Shown: piece after piece, positions 1 to 12,745 of the stretch
Layout: every line of letters begins with the position of its first letter
Position numbering within the stretch: position 1 is the first letter of the stretch
Assembly (NCBI RefSeq): GCF_000001735.4
Contig: NC_003075.7
Location: 13,455,001-13,519,000 of the forward strand
Source: Arabidopsis thaliana
Taxonomy: Eukaryota > Streptophyta > Magnoliopsida > Brassicales > Brassicaceae
DNA length: 64,000 nt
Direction: 5' to 3'
Program-made: the position numbers and the translations under genes
The notes under the pieces: generated by a model
The model's input: the letters and a program-made list of their open reading frames with translations, nothing else
The model's database searches: none
Told to the model about the DNA's origin: nothing

Positions 1-2
1 AA

Positions 3-1418
3 GGCCAAGATCTTGATTTCGTCAATGTTGCTCATAGCCACCTGATTCAATCTGATTGGGATAAGCTAAATAAGCTATCAGACCACTTGGATTCATTTAG
101 GGTCAAGAACGTATTACTGAAGATACAGAAAGATTATCTTCTTTCTCTTGAATTCTTCAATTGGGCGAAAACCCGAAACCCAGGTTCTCACTCTCTTGAA
201 ACCCATGCTATAGTTCTTCACACTCTCACTAAAAACCGCAAGTTCAAGTCTGCAGAGTCCATTTTGAGAGATGTACTTGTAAATGGTGGTGTGGATTTGC
301 CTGCCAAAGTATTTGATGCTTTGTTGTATTCGTACCGGGAATGTGATTCTACGCCTAGAGTGTTTGATTCACTCTTCAAAACTTTTGCTCATTTGAAGAA
401 ATTCAGAAATGCTACAGATACTTTTATGCAGATGAAGGATTATGGGTTTCTTCCAACTGTTGAATCTTGCAATGCTTACATGAGTTCATTACTTGGTCAA
501 GGGAGGGTGGATATTGCTTTGAGGTTTTACAGAGAAATGCGGCGGTGTAAGATATCTCCAAACCCATACACTCTCAACATGGTAATGTCAGGTTATTGTA
601 GGTCTGGAAAACTTGACAAGGGCATTGAGTTACTACAAGACATGGAAAGATTGGGTTTTCGGGCTACAGATGTGTCGTATAATACTTTGATAGCCGGACA
701 TTGCGAAAAGGGTCTTTTGAGCTCAGCTTTGAAGCTTAAGAACATGATGGGAAAGAGTGGTCTGCAGCCTAATGTGGTTACTTTTAACACTCTCATCCAT
801 GGGTTTTGCAGAGCTATGAAGTTACAAGAAGCTAGTAAGGTTTTCGGTGAGATGAAAGCGGTCAACGTGGCTCCCAACACTGTCACGTATAACACGTTGA
901 TTAATGGGTACAGCCAACAGGGTGATCACGAAATGGCGTTCCGGTTTTATGAAGATATGGTCTGCAACGGGATTCAACGTGACATTTTGACGTACAACGC
1001 GTTGATATTTGGACTATGCAAACAAGCTAAGACGAGGAAAGCTGCACAGTTTGTTAAAGAACTCGACAAAGAGAATTTGGTGCCAAACTCGTCAACCTTT
1101 TCTGCGCTAATAATGGGACAATGCGTGAGGAAAAATGCAGACCGTGGTTTTGAACTGTACAAAAGCATGATTAGGAGTGGTTGCCATCCGAATGAACAAA
1201 CATTCAACATGCTGGTTTCTGCCTTCTGTAGGAATGAGGATTTTGATGGAGCATCTCAAGTGCTAAGGGAAATGGTCAGAAGATCAATTCCTCTTGATTC
1301 AAGGACTGTTCATCAGGTCTGCAATGGACTTAAGCATCAAGGGAAAGACCAACTTGTGAAAAAGTTGTTACAGGAGATGGAAGGGAAAAAGTTTCTACAA
1401 GAATCTTTTAATAACTGA
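3..1418 (+). CDS. P-class pentatricopeptide repeat protein, 5' truncated by window edge
   Basis: The frame is open from base 3 to the TGA at 1416-1418 with no in-frame ATG near the left edge, so the true start lies outside the window. The visible 471 codons hold a run of 35-residue PPR repeats. Typical repeat starts include NVVTFNTLIHGFCRA and NTVTYNTLINGYSQQ. No E, DYW or other C-terminal editing domain follows the last repeat, so this is a P-class protein. Family knowledge: such proteins bind organellar RNA one base per repeat and act in stabilisation, splicing or translation. The targeting peptide is outside the window and no RNA target can be named. No intron is visible, which is usual for plant PPR genes. 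I recall this locus as AT4G26680. Confidence 0.93.
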   Translation, partial: GQDLDFVNVAHSHLIQSDWDKLNKLSDHLDSFRVKNVLLKIQKDYLLSLEFFNWAKTRNPGSHSLETHAIVLHTLTKNRKFKSAESILRDVLVNGGVDLPAKVFDALLYSYRECDSTPRVFDSLFKTFAHLKKFRNATDTFMQMKDYGFLPTVESCNAYMSSLLGQGRVDIALRFYREMRRCKISPNPYTLNMVMSGYCRSGKLDKGIELLQDMERLGFRATDVSYNTLIAGHCEKGLLSSALKLKNMMGKSGLQPNVVTFNTLIHGFCRAMKLQEASKVFGEMKAVNVAPNTVTYNTLINGYSQQGDHEMAFRFYEDMVCNGIQRDILTYNALIFGLCKQAKTRKAAQFVKELDKENLVPNSSTFSALIMGQCVRKNADRGFELYKSMIRSGCHPNEQTFNMLVSAFCRNEDFDGASQVLREMVRRSIPLDSRTVHQVCNGLKHQGKDQLVKKLLQEMEGKKFLQESFNN

Positions 1419-1792
1419 GAAGCAGAAGGTATTAACCAAAAAAAAATCAATTTCTTTTATTCAGTGGAAAAAGAGATTGATCGTGTTTATAAAGGATACA
1501 GTCTCATAAATATTATAAGAGTATATGATACAACAACAAATGAATATCTCAAATGAATCCGAGGGAAAGTCACACTCAAAGAATAACCTGTTGTTTTTTG
1601 GACAGAACTAGAATATAAGCAGACGACATGCATAGAGAAGTCGTCACTGCAAATAAACAGAAGGTTGTCACGAAGACTCGCTAGCGGAAAAATTTTATGG
1701 TTCTGGCTGTTAAGATTTGACTGAGTCACACACAGGGAAATCTTACGAGGGTGGAAGACATTATCAACAGAGGAGATGAGATCAAGGGTTGA
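1419..1792. other. Convergent 3' flank between PPR gene and SHV3
   Basis: These 374 bases separate the stop codons of two converging genes. They are AT-rich and should hold both 3' UTRs and polyadenylation sites. I see no further gene. Confidence 0.6.
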
Positions 1793-4700
1793 TCACAGAA
1801 GTAGAAGAGAGGCAAGAACCATTGCGAAAACAGAAAGTAGAAGAGATAGAGTGATTCGGGTTTGTCCACTAGGTGCTTGTGCATTGGTTGATGGGGTTCC
1901 AGGGGATGAGGTTGGGGCTTTTGCGGTAACCGGAGGTAGTGGTGGCTCAGTGACATCAGCATCTGTGAAAACCGGGTTTGGAGCTTCGGCTGGAGGAAAG
2001 GCAGTAGGACTCACAAGGGTTAAGAGGGCACCGGGTTGGGCAGGGGCCATGTAAGGTATAGTTTCTTTTCTGCCCAAACATAGATTCCCTGCAGAAGAGA
2101 AAAAAAGTTAGGCATTGATGTAAATAACTTTGTGTTGTGAGACCTTTGGTGCAAAATTTGGCTCACTTACTTTTGTATCTTGCAGCTGTAAAAGGGAACT
2201 CGGTGATGGTTCCATTTATACCGGCTCCAGTGATATAAGAGTTTATCTCAACGGTTGCATCAGCAAAGAAGTCATATGGTTGAGATAAAAACTCATTCTG
2301 AAACAGTTCCACATAAACTGGGAGCTGAGACTTCTGCAGCTTCTCCACAACATTGGTTTGCGTTGTGATGAACGACTGAGCGACAGGAAAGACTGATAAT
2401 TTTTGGATCACAACAGCATCAGCGAATTTCTTTATGTCTTCAATAGCAGAGTCGAGAATATCACGGATGTTTTCTTCAACTTTGTAGACAGTCTCGTACT
2501 GGCTCTGCTTCTTGAAGTCAACTAGAACCGAGCTGTTTGTTGACTGAATCATGACCTTTGTGGCTGTACTATTGCTGTAGCCAGTCTGTGTGAGTGTATC
2601 AAGAACCGCTTTGACAACGTCGAGCCCTTGCTCCTCTCTCAGGTATGCCGCATTCTGGGGGACATAAAAGACAAACATGAGTGGTGTGGCCATTAGAAGA
2701 CAGTCACGGTCTGATTGATAAAATCGTAAGACTAAGAGGTGCACAAGTGCTCACCTCTACACTGATCAAAACACCGGAGAGAGAGGTGGAGTTTTTTGCC
2801 AAGCTTAGGAAATCAGAAAGTGAGAAAAGCTTCCCAGCATTTTTCTGTTTTGGATTCCTAAACAGGCTGGTTACTCTGTAGGGGTTTGAAATAGCAGCTG
2901 CAAACAAAAAAAGATTGGAGAATAGTTATTGTAACTCTTAAGTTATGTATCCTCTAAAGGAGCCTGTATTTTTGACCCAGACATTTGCATCTATATATGT
3001 AATCTCTTTTAAGTTACTAGAAATAGCAGGAAGAAGAGTGTACAAAACAGACCAACATTTATCAGAAAGCAAGTAGATAGCTTGAAGACAAACTTACGAG
3101 TCAAGGTCTGGATCTCAGCCCATGTGAGACTGAAAGTGTATATTGCACCAAGTGAGCCCAACTCAGGAACAGTTGTTGAACGGTTTCTGAAAGCAGTTAG
3201 GGAGACCGTCGTGCTGTTCCCGAGATCGATCGAACTTAAGCAAAAGGGTGTACCATCGCTGGACAATTGGACCGAGCAATCGATTACATCAGCACCATCT
3301 TTGATTGCCTTCTTATATGCCAAGTCTGTACATCCAGGATAGTCTCCACTCGCACCATCTTTGGTTATAACAAGAAAATCCACTGAGACAAGAACCATAA
3401 AGTCAATTACTGGTTCTTCATTAGGTTATGACAAGTCATGGCAAGATACAAAGCAAAATAATCAACTCCCATACCTTGTTTTGTAGCGTTTCTGCCAACG
3501 TGGGAGAAGCAATCTGAGGAAAATATGAAAACAATGACTCAATTTTGAGTATTTCCAGCAATGTTTTAACGAGAAAATGCTTTATTCTGTAGACGACACT
3601 TTGCTTACCAAGGGATGCAGATGCAGTTATGGGAAAATCAGAGAGCACACCATCAACAGAGAAGTTGCCATTGTCCACAAAAGATAGATACTCAGAGACT
3701 GGATCGAAACTGTAGTCGTGTGCAATATCAATATCATTTGCAAAACCTGACACAAAAACTTCTAATCCTGCTTTGTGAGCATCTTGAACCAAGGATGTAT
3801 GAGGAAGCAAGTACTGCTGGTCATCAAGTGGCAATATGTAAGACTTGGGGACAAGAATCCCTGAAGCAAACGTCTTGACAAAAGTCAAGTTACTCAAGAT
3901 AGAGCCGTAAGTTCTGTTTGTCGTTGGCTCGAACTCGTCTTGACCAAGAAACCGGAACACAAGACTTGGTCCATTACGCCCGAACCGACCAGCAATTTTC
4001 TTAAAGAAGTTCACTTCAGGGGAAGAGATGAAGTCAATGAGAACAGTTTTTGAAGCTGCAACCAGAAAACTGCTCATGCTCAAATTGTGCTGCGCGTAGA
4101 ACGCATCGTGCTGAACATTTAACCAGAAGAATGATGGTTTCATCTGCGTGGATACGCTTTGAACCGTCATAATCGGGTTAGAATTACCATCGAACTTTTC
4201 TGACCGAGATAAAATACCTCGGATCACTGCAACACGTGAAAAACACAAGTTAAACAAAATCCTCATTACAAAAAGCAGTAGATAGAGCCATGGACACTTA
4301 CAGTTAACATCTTTGAGATCTTTCAAGGAGAAATCAATGGTGAACCAACCGGAAGTAGGAACTCCGTTAACCGGGTAAGATTTTTGTCGAGTAGGGTAAA
4401 CAGCTTCAATAGATGAAGAATTTCTCATTGTTAAATCAGGGAAGCAAATACCAAGAGCATCTTTGGTTAGCTGAACATCACACCATAGAACAGCATCTGG
4501 TACACTTGTCAGAATTGCGAAATTGTAAGCATCGTAACTCGAATCTGGGAACAATCCAGAGAATCCACCACGAGCTATCACAAGAGGAGGATCACCTGAG
4601 CACGAAATTCAAGAAAGTGAAAAATTTTAATACAGAAAAAAAGAGATCCAAAGTAATTCTATATTTGGAAACTGTCCACAAATGGCTAAATTCTCACAAA

Positions 4701-4890
4701 CCAAAATCAAATGGAGAAACCAAAGTGAAATTTACTATCTGGAAAGAGAGAAAGTGAGAGAGGACATACCAGTGAGCGTTGGCCATGGACTTTTAGGTTT
4801 TTTACTTTGAGCATGGATTTGAGCAGCAAGCAGCTGAATCAGAATAACACCACAGAGAAGAAGCGATGAAGCTCGTAATAACCCTCGCAT
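1793..4890 (-). CDS. SHV3: Glycerophosphodiester phosphodiesterase-like, GPI-anchored (SHAVEN3/GDPDL3)
   Basis: Eight coding exons on the minus strand: 4890-4770, 4595-4302, 4226-3609, 3513-3475, 3382-3098, 2897-2755, 2654-2171 and 2088-1793. They sum to 2280 nt (759 aa), the length I recall for SHV3. A signal peptide ([19 protein letters not shown]) is followed by two tandem GDPD-like domains (about residues 40-340 and 360-650), with [17 protein letters not shown] in the first. A Pro/Ala-rich stretch and a hydrophobic end ([13 protein letters not shown]) look like a GPI-attachment signal. Family knowledge: SHV3 acts at the outer plasma membrane and wall and is needed for root-hair integrity and cellulose and pectin organisation. 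The fourth exon is only 39 nt. A TATAAAT lies about 155 bp upstream of the ATG. Confidence 0.96.
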
Positions 4891-5043
4891 TGTTGGATTG
4901 TCTGCCGGGAATTCGTTCTAACCTGCCTTTTAGCTTCCCGCCGGCGACTTCGCCGGAGACAGAACGAAATTTAAGAGAGAAAGAGAGGTGGAGAGAGAAA
5001 GAGTCTTGTTATTAGTTCTGGCTATTTGGTTTGTGGGATTCTC

Positions 5044-5050
5044 ATTTATA
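5044..5050 (-). promoter_or_regulatory. Candidate TATA box of SHV3
   Basis: The minus strand reads TATAAAT here, 154 bp upstream of the SHV3 ATG. That would give a leader of roughly 120 nt. The call rests on motif and spacing only. Confidence 0.45.
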
Positions 5051-7929
5051 CGATCGTTGATTAATTTAAATTAAGTATAGATTATCAAAAAAAGTCTGAT
5101 GATTAGTTTCTTTCTTACAAGTTTTTTATTTAATATTGCAGTCTACCAAAATTACGCGTAATCACGTATTTTGATTTTGTGGAGGAGGAGCCGAGATTTT
5201 GGTCGGGTCGGCTTCAGCTGATGTTGTTGTTGACCTCTTTGTTCCTCGGACTCTTAATTTCACCGGGCTTTGATAATTCCCATATCAAAAATAGTTAACC
5301 CTTTGTGATTATATAAGTCGATCATCAATACAACCACGTACGTATAACAAGAACTTTTATAACAAAAACTAATGTTTATGGTATCGTTAACTTTTTGCTT
5401 TATGCTTGAAACAATTACTATATTTTTACTGTACCACTACGTACAACAAAAACTTTAAAGTACTTGTAAGAAGATCATTAATATGGCTAACAATTGGGGC
5501 CCCTCACTGAAATGATGAAGACATGAAGTTGTACCTTTGCATGCATTGGCATTCATGGTTATAATATCAAAAGAACCAAATGAAATTCGTTTTGATTTTT
5601 ATTTTTTTAAAAGCGTTTTGGTCATTTATTCACTTAAATTTAGAAATCTGAACCAACCAATTGGTTAAAGCTGAAAAATGTATATCCTTATGTCAAAAAA
5701 GAAAAGAAGAAAAACAGAGTACTTGATTGTCTTTACTACAAAAGAACATATTAACAACATTCACAATTTTGTGTCTATATTTTAGGGTAATAAAATGGGT
5801 CGAACTAAGAAAAAAATATTAGTACAAATCTACAATGCTGGGATTATTTGGTATGACATCATTAAGACAACAGAAAAAGAGAAAAATCTTTTGGTTGTCG
5901 GCTCGGCGCAGCGCCAAATTAAACAGCAACAAAGTGGTGAATGAATAATAAACAGCTACAGAGGGACCCACAACATGGCCGTCATGACTTATCTGTAATA
6001 ATACACGTGGCGAATATCTATTTGTGGTCAGTCATGACATCAGTTCAAACGCGCAAACCAGTCACGTTTATACGTGGGACCGTTGTTTGCTGTAAACACC
6101 CAAACATAAACCCTAAACACTTTCGACAATTTATCTTTCTTTTTTGCAAATAAAAACATTTCAGAAGGAACGTTTCTCACTGGATGCTGATGTTGATGTT
6201 GGAATATATGTTTTATTTGACTTTTAATATACTTATTTTTACTTGGTCAACTTCCAATACCTGTCCCTTATTTAATTAGGCTCTCTAATCATATCATTGA
6301 CCTCTATCTTGTAAATTATACGTTTAGGGTGGTTCATTTTTGTATTGCATTTATTTTCTCAGTTATATTTATCAAATCTTCTATATATGATGGTTCAGTC
6401 GATTCGAGATTCGACGACCAACATACCTGGCTGTCCATTAGGATTATTAAAATTCAATTCTTGCCACCCTAAATTATTGGAACCTTACAAAACATATACT
6501 AGTATATAACTATATATTGTCACGATACACATGATCGCGCGGTTTAAACAAGATTTAACTTTAAAACTAAACGATATTTTTTGGTATTTTGTGGGAAAAA
6601 ATAAAACAAGATTTGGAGACAAGATTTTGTCCTAACGATAACGATGAAAAAATGAAATCAAGTAAACTGGAACACATACATTTTTCCAACTACGTACTAA
6701 AAATAATGAGCATTTTAATACTATATAGTTGCCTTTTAACACTAATTAATTTATTTCCGATTTATGTATATCTGGTGATTCTTGTCAAATGTAAAAGAAC
6801 GTAGATATCTATTTCTTTCATTATAAAGGCTCGACTCTCCTATATACATATAGACTCATGACTATTGTCTGTTAGCTAGATGTACATTATATAATATACA
6901 CATGAATAAACATAGATGTAGTTTACAACCAAGCAAACGAGACTAATTTCATATTTTATACTACCTTTTTTATAACATTAGCGACAAACATTCAGTTAAG
7001 AATTTATATAATTTTGAAATAATTGCTTCCAAACAAACACAAGTTGGGAAATAACCACTAATAAAAAGTTAAAGAAACATCATACACAAAACTTGAAGTT
7101 GGGCATGTGCATGTGAAGGAAATTTTTTATACTTTATAGACCCTTTTTTGTCATCATTTACACTTATAGATATTATAGAGTGAGTGTTTGCTCAAAAGAA
7201 AAAGTTATTAAAGAGTATGATCATTTGCAACATGTTACTGACATTTCCTTCTTCCATATTTTGTATAGTTTTTTTATTTATTTTCTCGATCGACAATGGG
7301 CCGAAAGTTACCACAGATATGAGAGCTTGAGAACAGAATAAGATCTTCAATATTTAAACTAAGAAAATGTGAACAAGGGCTCCACACTTATGTTCTTTGT
7401 TCTAAAACACGTAGGCAAAAGGTTCCCTCTAACTCTCTAAGCATTTTAGATCAAATTGTCATCTATGAAAAACAAAGCTCAAAAGACGCTTTATTTGGCT
7501 TGAATCAACAACATATTTAGGTACTTCTTGTCACAAGTTTTTTAGAATCACATGTGCTAACTACATACAAGGACACAATTACACTATACTAATACTACAA
7601 CTGTTTGTTCTTTGGGTTAGAAGCAACTTAGTACGTTGACCCTCAAAAGACTCGTTTCACGAAACACGAGTTACATTAATATTTTTCTAATCGAAGGAAA
7701 AGGAACGAAACGTAATAATGCCGCTTAACCCACAAACTCAGTCTTTTGCTTAGGTAGACCCAAATGCATCCTTTTAGTTCTAAGGTTCCGCAAATCTTGT
7801 CACAATCTGGTTCACCGTTCACGCATACGGAAACTCATACGGCTAAAAAAATGTTTGCATAGATGAATTGAACATGATCCAATATAATGTTATTAAACGC
7901 ATACGGCTAAAATTTTGACATGTCAAGGG

Positions 7930-8006
7930 AAGTGACACGTAGACAAGTCGTTACGCCATGAGGTCAGCGTCCTTCGTCTACGTGGACACACTGCACATCC
8001 ACGTGT
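7930..8006. promoter_or_regulatory. ACGT/G-box cluster upstream of FIM1
   Basis: Three ACGT-core motifs occur within about 75 bp: GACACGTAGAC near 7933, CTACGTGGAC near 7979, and a perfect CACGTG at 8000-8005. Such clusters are typical binding sites for plant bZIP and bHLH factors. They lie about 750 bp upstream of the FIM1 ATG, probably just upstream of its transcription start. Function is inferred from motif only. Confidence 0.35.
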
Positions 8007-8759
8007 ATCCATCAAAAAGCGAGTTTCGTAAACCTATGCTTACACTCGCGCGCGTGATATTGAGATGTTGATCCCTCTCAATTAAGCATTCAATGCCACT
8101 GAGCCTAATTTCCCCGCACGAAACATTTACTCTGTTTTTTTGTTTCCCTCCTTCTACGTTTCTCTGTACACGGCTTTCTTAAATTGCTCACACGAAGCAG
8201 ATAATTCGTCTCTCTATCTCTCTCTCCTTGCATCATTTTCTTCGTCTCATTGGTATTGATTGATTCACGTGACTTTGTACATTGCGGTTAAGTTCTTCCG
8301 TCTTGGTCATTCCACATGTTGTGTAGTGTTCAACGCCGAATTTTCCTTCACCCGAGGTTAGAGGCTTGCGGATTTTTCTGTACATTGGAATTAGCTTCGA
8401 TGTTTCGAGATTAGTGTTAGAAATAATAGTTTGCGTGTTAAAGTTCTTATCTTTCCTGATTTGGTCGGTTACCTCAGTTTTGTCTTGTTGTGAGATGAAT
8501 CCATCTCTTGCTATATTAAGGACAAATCTTCAAATCGGTGATATTTTGCTTCTTTTTTTTCTCGGCCACAGATTAAAATCGTCAAATTATCTGATTTTTG
8601 ATGCCCTGAAGCTTTAGCTTGCATCTGTAGTCATTTGTCAAAGATAATTGAACAGAGGCTTTCTATATTCGTCGTCAAGGGTTTAGGAGATTCTGGGTTT
8701 TGGCGTGATTTTGAGGGGAAAGATTGAAACTTTCCCCGTGAATGGTAAGACAGTGAGAG

Positions 8760-11700
8760 ATGTCTGGGTACGTGGGTGTTGTCGTTTCTGATCCATGGCT
8801 ACAGAGCCAGTTCACTCAAGTCGAACTTCGGACTCTCAATTCCAAGGTTTCTTCTTTTTCACTGTTAGTCCTTTATATATACATCTCTTGTATGTAATCT
8901 TGTTTGATTTGTGGTGTAGTATGTGTCGGTGAAGAATCAGAATGGAAAGGTCACTATTGAAGATCTCCCTCCTCTATTTGCAAAGCTGAAGGCACTTAGT
9001 GCAACATTTAAGGAAGACGAAATCAAGGGTATGCTAGGGGAATTGGGTTCTGATACAAGCACTGATGTGAGTTTTGAAGAGTTTCTCAAGGTATATGGAG
9101 GTTCTACGTTTCATTGGGGAATCGAGGATTGGACTGAGTATGAATGTGATATGTATATAATGTAGTTTTGGATTGATCCTTATGTGCAGATATATCTCAA
9201 CTTACTAAGTAAAGCAGCTGAGAAATCTGGTGGTCATCATAAGAACTCATCCTCGTTTCTGAAAGCTTGTACAACGACACTTCTTCACACTATATATCAG
9301 TCGGAGAAGGGTCCTTTTGTTCAGCACATCAATAGATATCTAGGGGATGACCCCTTTTTGAAGCAGTTCCTTCCTCTTGACCCTCATTCTAATCAATTGT
9401 ATGAACTTGTGAAAGATGGTGTCCTTCTATGGTAAGGTGCACTAGAGTCCATCTCTACACAGAATGCATCTGATTTCTGCCTTTCACGTGTTTCTCTCCC
9501 TTTATTTCCGGCGTAGTAAGCTTATAAATGTAGCTGTTCCCGGGACAATTGATGAACGAGCGATCAACACTAAGAGGGTACTTAATCCGTGGGAGAGAAA
9601 TGAGAATCACACGCTTTGTCTCAACTCTGCTAAAGCTGTTGGATGCTCTGTTGTTAATATTGGCACACAAGACCTGGCCGAAGGACGGGTATGTTTTCTC
9701 TGCTTAGTATTCAGTGTACGTTTGAAAATATTTCAACACACATCAATAAGTGTAATTATGTGCACCGTTCTGACCAGTGAGCTTTTATGATGTTTTGCAG
9801 CCTCACCTGGTGCTCGGATTGATTTCACAACTCATAAAGGTCCGCACACATCCACTTGTCCGCTCTGTATATCTTAGTTTTATTTTTTTTGTGTTAACCA
9901 AATAATGTTGGAAACTGCAGATTCAAGTACTTGCTGATCTCAATTTAAAGAAGACGCCTCAGCTTGTTGAGTTGCTTGAGGACAGCGATGTAAGTGAGCT
10001 ATACCAATCACATTTTCAGCCATTTAATTGCTCTTGTACAATAATATAACAAGTTTCTCTCTGTTGCAGGATGTCGAGGAGTTGCTGAGATTACCCCCTG
10101 AGAAAGTCTTACTGAAATGGATGAACTTCCATCTTAAGAAAGGGGGTTACAAGAAAACCGTCTCAAACTTTTCCGCAGATTTGAAGGTATTTGGCTTCTC
10201 AAACTACAACTTGGAGGAAACCTTTCTCCTTTGCTTATCCAGATCTTTAGTTAGGCGGTTCTCAATTCAAGATTGTATTGTACTTACGTTCTACTGTTCC
10301 TTACAACATGTAGAAGCTATATCAATTCTTGGATAAGAGAAACAATATGAACTATAGAAGTCATAAAAGAAACAGAAATTTTATTCTTACTCAAGGTTTT
10401 GGTAATGTTATGGATGGAGTTTGTCCTCATCAAGTTTTTTCTATGATAAAGCGTGTTGCTGGTAAATCTGCAGGATGCACAAGCGTATGCCTTTCTGCTC
10501 AATGTTCTCGCACCTGAACACTGTGACCCGGCTACACTAGATGCAAAGGATCCTCTTGAAAGAGCTGAATTGGTTCTCAGTCATGCAGAGAGAATGAACT
10601 GCAAGCGATACTTGACTGCAGAGGAGATCGTTGAAGGATCTTCAACTTTGAATCTTGCCTTTGTGGCACAAATCTTCCATGAAAGGTTTGTATCGTGATG
10701 CACTTTCATCTCCCAAAAAGCTCCTAGATGATGGCTTGTCCTGTTTGATTAGGCTGGTGATGGTTTACTCAAAGAACAGACTCTTGAATGTTATGGAAAA
10801 AAGAACGGGGAAATGGTTTTCAACTTTTCGTACTATTATCAATGACTCATAGCTTCTTACCTGAAATCCCTTTACCTGAATATTTTTCCACTTAAGTTTT
10901 TTTATTGTTTTGTTTTCTACGCTCTCAATTTTACTCTGCCTGTCTGTACCTCTTGCAGGAATGGTCTAAACAAGGATGGTAAGTATGCATTTGCGGAGAT
11001 GATGACCGAAGACGTAGAGACTTGTAGAGATGAACGATGCTACCGGCTATGGATCAACAGCCTCGGGATTGACAGTTATGTCAATAATGTATTTGAAGAT
11101 GTTAGAAATGGGTAATCTTTATTTTGAGCTTATAGTAAATCAAGCAATTAGTAGAAAATTTTCCTGCAGTTGATGACGTTGCATTTGGAAAATACTGAAA
11201 ACGCTCTTTGGTCCTGATGCCTTTTGTTTGTTCCATTTACTATTTTATGCAGATGGATTCTTCTTGAGGTTCTTGACAAGGTCTCTCCCAGTTCAGTCAA
11301 CTGGAAGCATGCTTCCAAACCACCGATTAAGATGCCGTTTAGAAAAGTAGAGAACTGCAATCAAGTCATAAAGATCGGGAAACAGCTAAAATTCTCACTT
11401 GTAAATGTAGCTGGAAATGACATAGTTCAAGGGAATAAGAAGCTCATTCTTGGTAATCATTACCCGAGAGCTCATGTTTCTCTTAGCTTGATACAAAAAC
11501 ATGATCGCCTTGCCTTACAAACTGGAGATTTATATGGTTGTGTATCTCAGGTCTCTTATGGCAGTTGATGAGATTCCATATGCTCCAACTTCTCAAGAGT
11601 CTCAGATCTCGGACACTAGGTAAAGAGATGACTGATGCAGATATCCTCAGCTGGGCCAACAGGAAAGTAAGAACAATGGGACGAAAATTGCAAATCGAGA

Positions 11701-12426
11701 GTTTCAAGGTTCCTTTCTTTACAACTACTTCAAACACTTACCACAATAGTATTATATAAAGTATGTCCACCTATCACCTTCTAGTGAATCAAATTAAAAT
11801 TCTCCAGGACAAGAGTCTATCGAGTGGGTTATTCTTCCTCAACCTTCTATGGGCGGTTGAACCAAGAGTTGTGAACTGGAATCTTGTCACCAAGGGTGAA
11901 ACAGGTTTTCACTACTCTTTTTACTAAGGTATAGTTACTTACTCCGTTTACCTGAATCAAAGCTTATTTGATTATTATATGGTTATTGAAACGTACAGAT
12001 GATGAGAAGAGGTTGAATGCTACATACATAGTTAGTGTCGCAAGAAAGCTCGGTTGTTCGGTTTTCTTGTTACCTGAAGATATCGTGGAGGTAAGAACTG
12101 AGAGACTATAATGTATCATCATCCGAAATAGCAATTGCTCAGATGAGATGTGTTTTGGTATGTTGTGACAGGTGAATCAGAAGATGATCCTAATTTTAAC
12201 GGCAAGTATAATGTACTGGAGTCTTCAGAGACATTCACGGGAGAGTTCAGATTCGTCGTCAACTCAGAGCACCACAACGACGTGCACCAGCACAGCCTCG
12301 TCCCCTGCCCCATCTGTCACAGAAGAGGAGGAAGTCTCCTCATTGAGCGGTGAAGTCACGAGCTTGGCCGTTGGTGATGCGGTTTCTGAAATCACCACGG
12401 TCTCAGAGGAAGCATCCATCGAATAG
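8760..12426 (+). CDS. FIM1: Fimbrin 1, actin-bundling protein
   Basis: Fourteen coding exons: 8760-8846, 8920-9090, 9190-9431, 9517-9688, 9801-9839, 9921-9989, 10070-10186, 10474-10685, 10959-11111, 11253-11452, 11551-11708, 11808-11904, 11999-12090 and 12172-12426. The protein begins [15 protein letters not shown]. It has an EF-hand-like N-terminal region (about residues 1-100), then four calponin-homology domains forming two actin-binding modules. CH-type stretches include [20 protein letters not shown] and [20 protein letters not shown]. The tail is Ser/Thr/Glu-rich and low in complexity. Family knowledge: plant fimbrins crosslink actin filaments into bundles and protect them from disassembly. 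The long untranslated leader may contain an intron before 8760, but I could not fix its ends. Confidence 0.96.
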
Positions 12427-12745
12427 AGAGAGCGAGATCACATATATACTGATATACATCTCTTGCTATAGCAAAGTAGCTGTTATAATAGTGACTTCTC
12501 TGTAATCTTTTGTTTTTTTGTTTCATCAACTAAAATTACCAAAAATAATAACAATGTTACAAACACTCAATCACATCGAGAAAAGTAAAGTAAAATTGTG
12601 AAAATTTGTTTAGTACTTAAAAAGTTAGGAGGAGGAAAAAGTGTACATCTTATTTTGAAAACAGACACTACGCAAACAACCATGGATCAGACGACGATGA
12701 TCCACAACAGTCAAGGCAAACAAGAGATAGATAGCTCAACAGACG
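12427..12745. other. FIM1 3' flank and upstream region of TOP1 relic
   Basis: The first 100 bases or so are AT-rich and fit the FIM1 3' UTR and polyadenylation zone. The rest leads into the topoisomerase relic. A short frame at 12598-12819 overlaps the relic in another phase and has no recognisable family features. Confidence 0.45.

Larger units (their letters stand above)
4891..8759. other. Divergent intergenic region, SHV3 and FIM1 promoters and leaders
   Basis: This 3.9 kb AT-rich interval lies between two divergent genes. The left 150-200 bp are the SHV3 leader and core promoter. The right 600 bp or so, CT-rich before 8240, look like the FIM1 transcribed leader. A G-box/ACGT cluster lies at 7930-8006. 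I found no coding region: open frames are short and AT-driven, and no tRNA or transposon ends were seen. Confidence 0.5.

Noticed and set aside
7861-7915. Repeated CGCATACGGCTAAA phrase near 7823-7912
   Set aside because: Only a short imperfect repeat of about 12 bp with no array or flanking structure.
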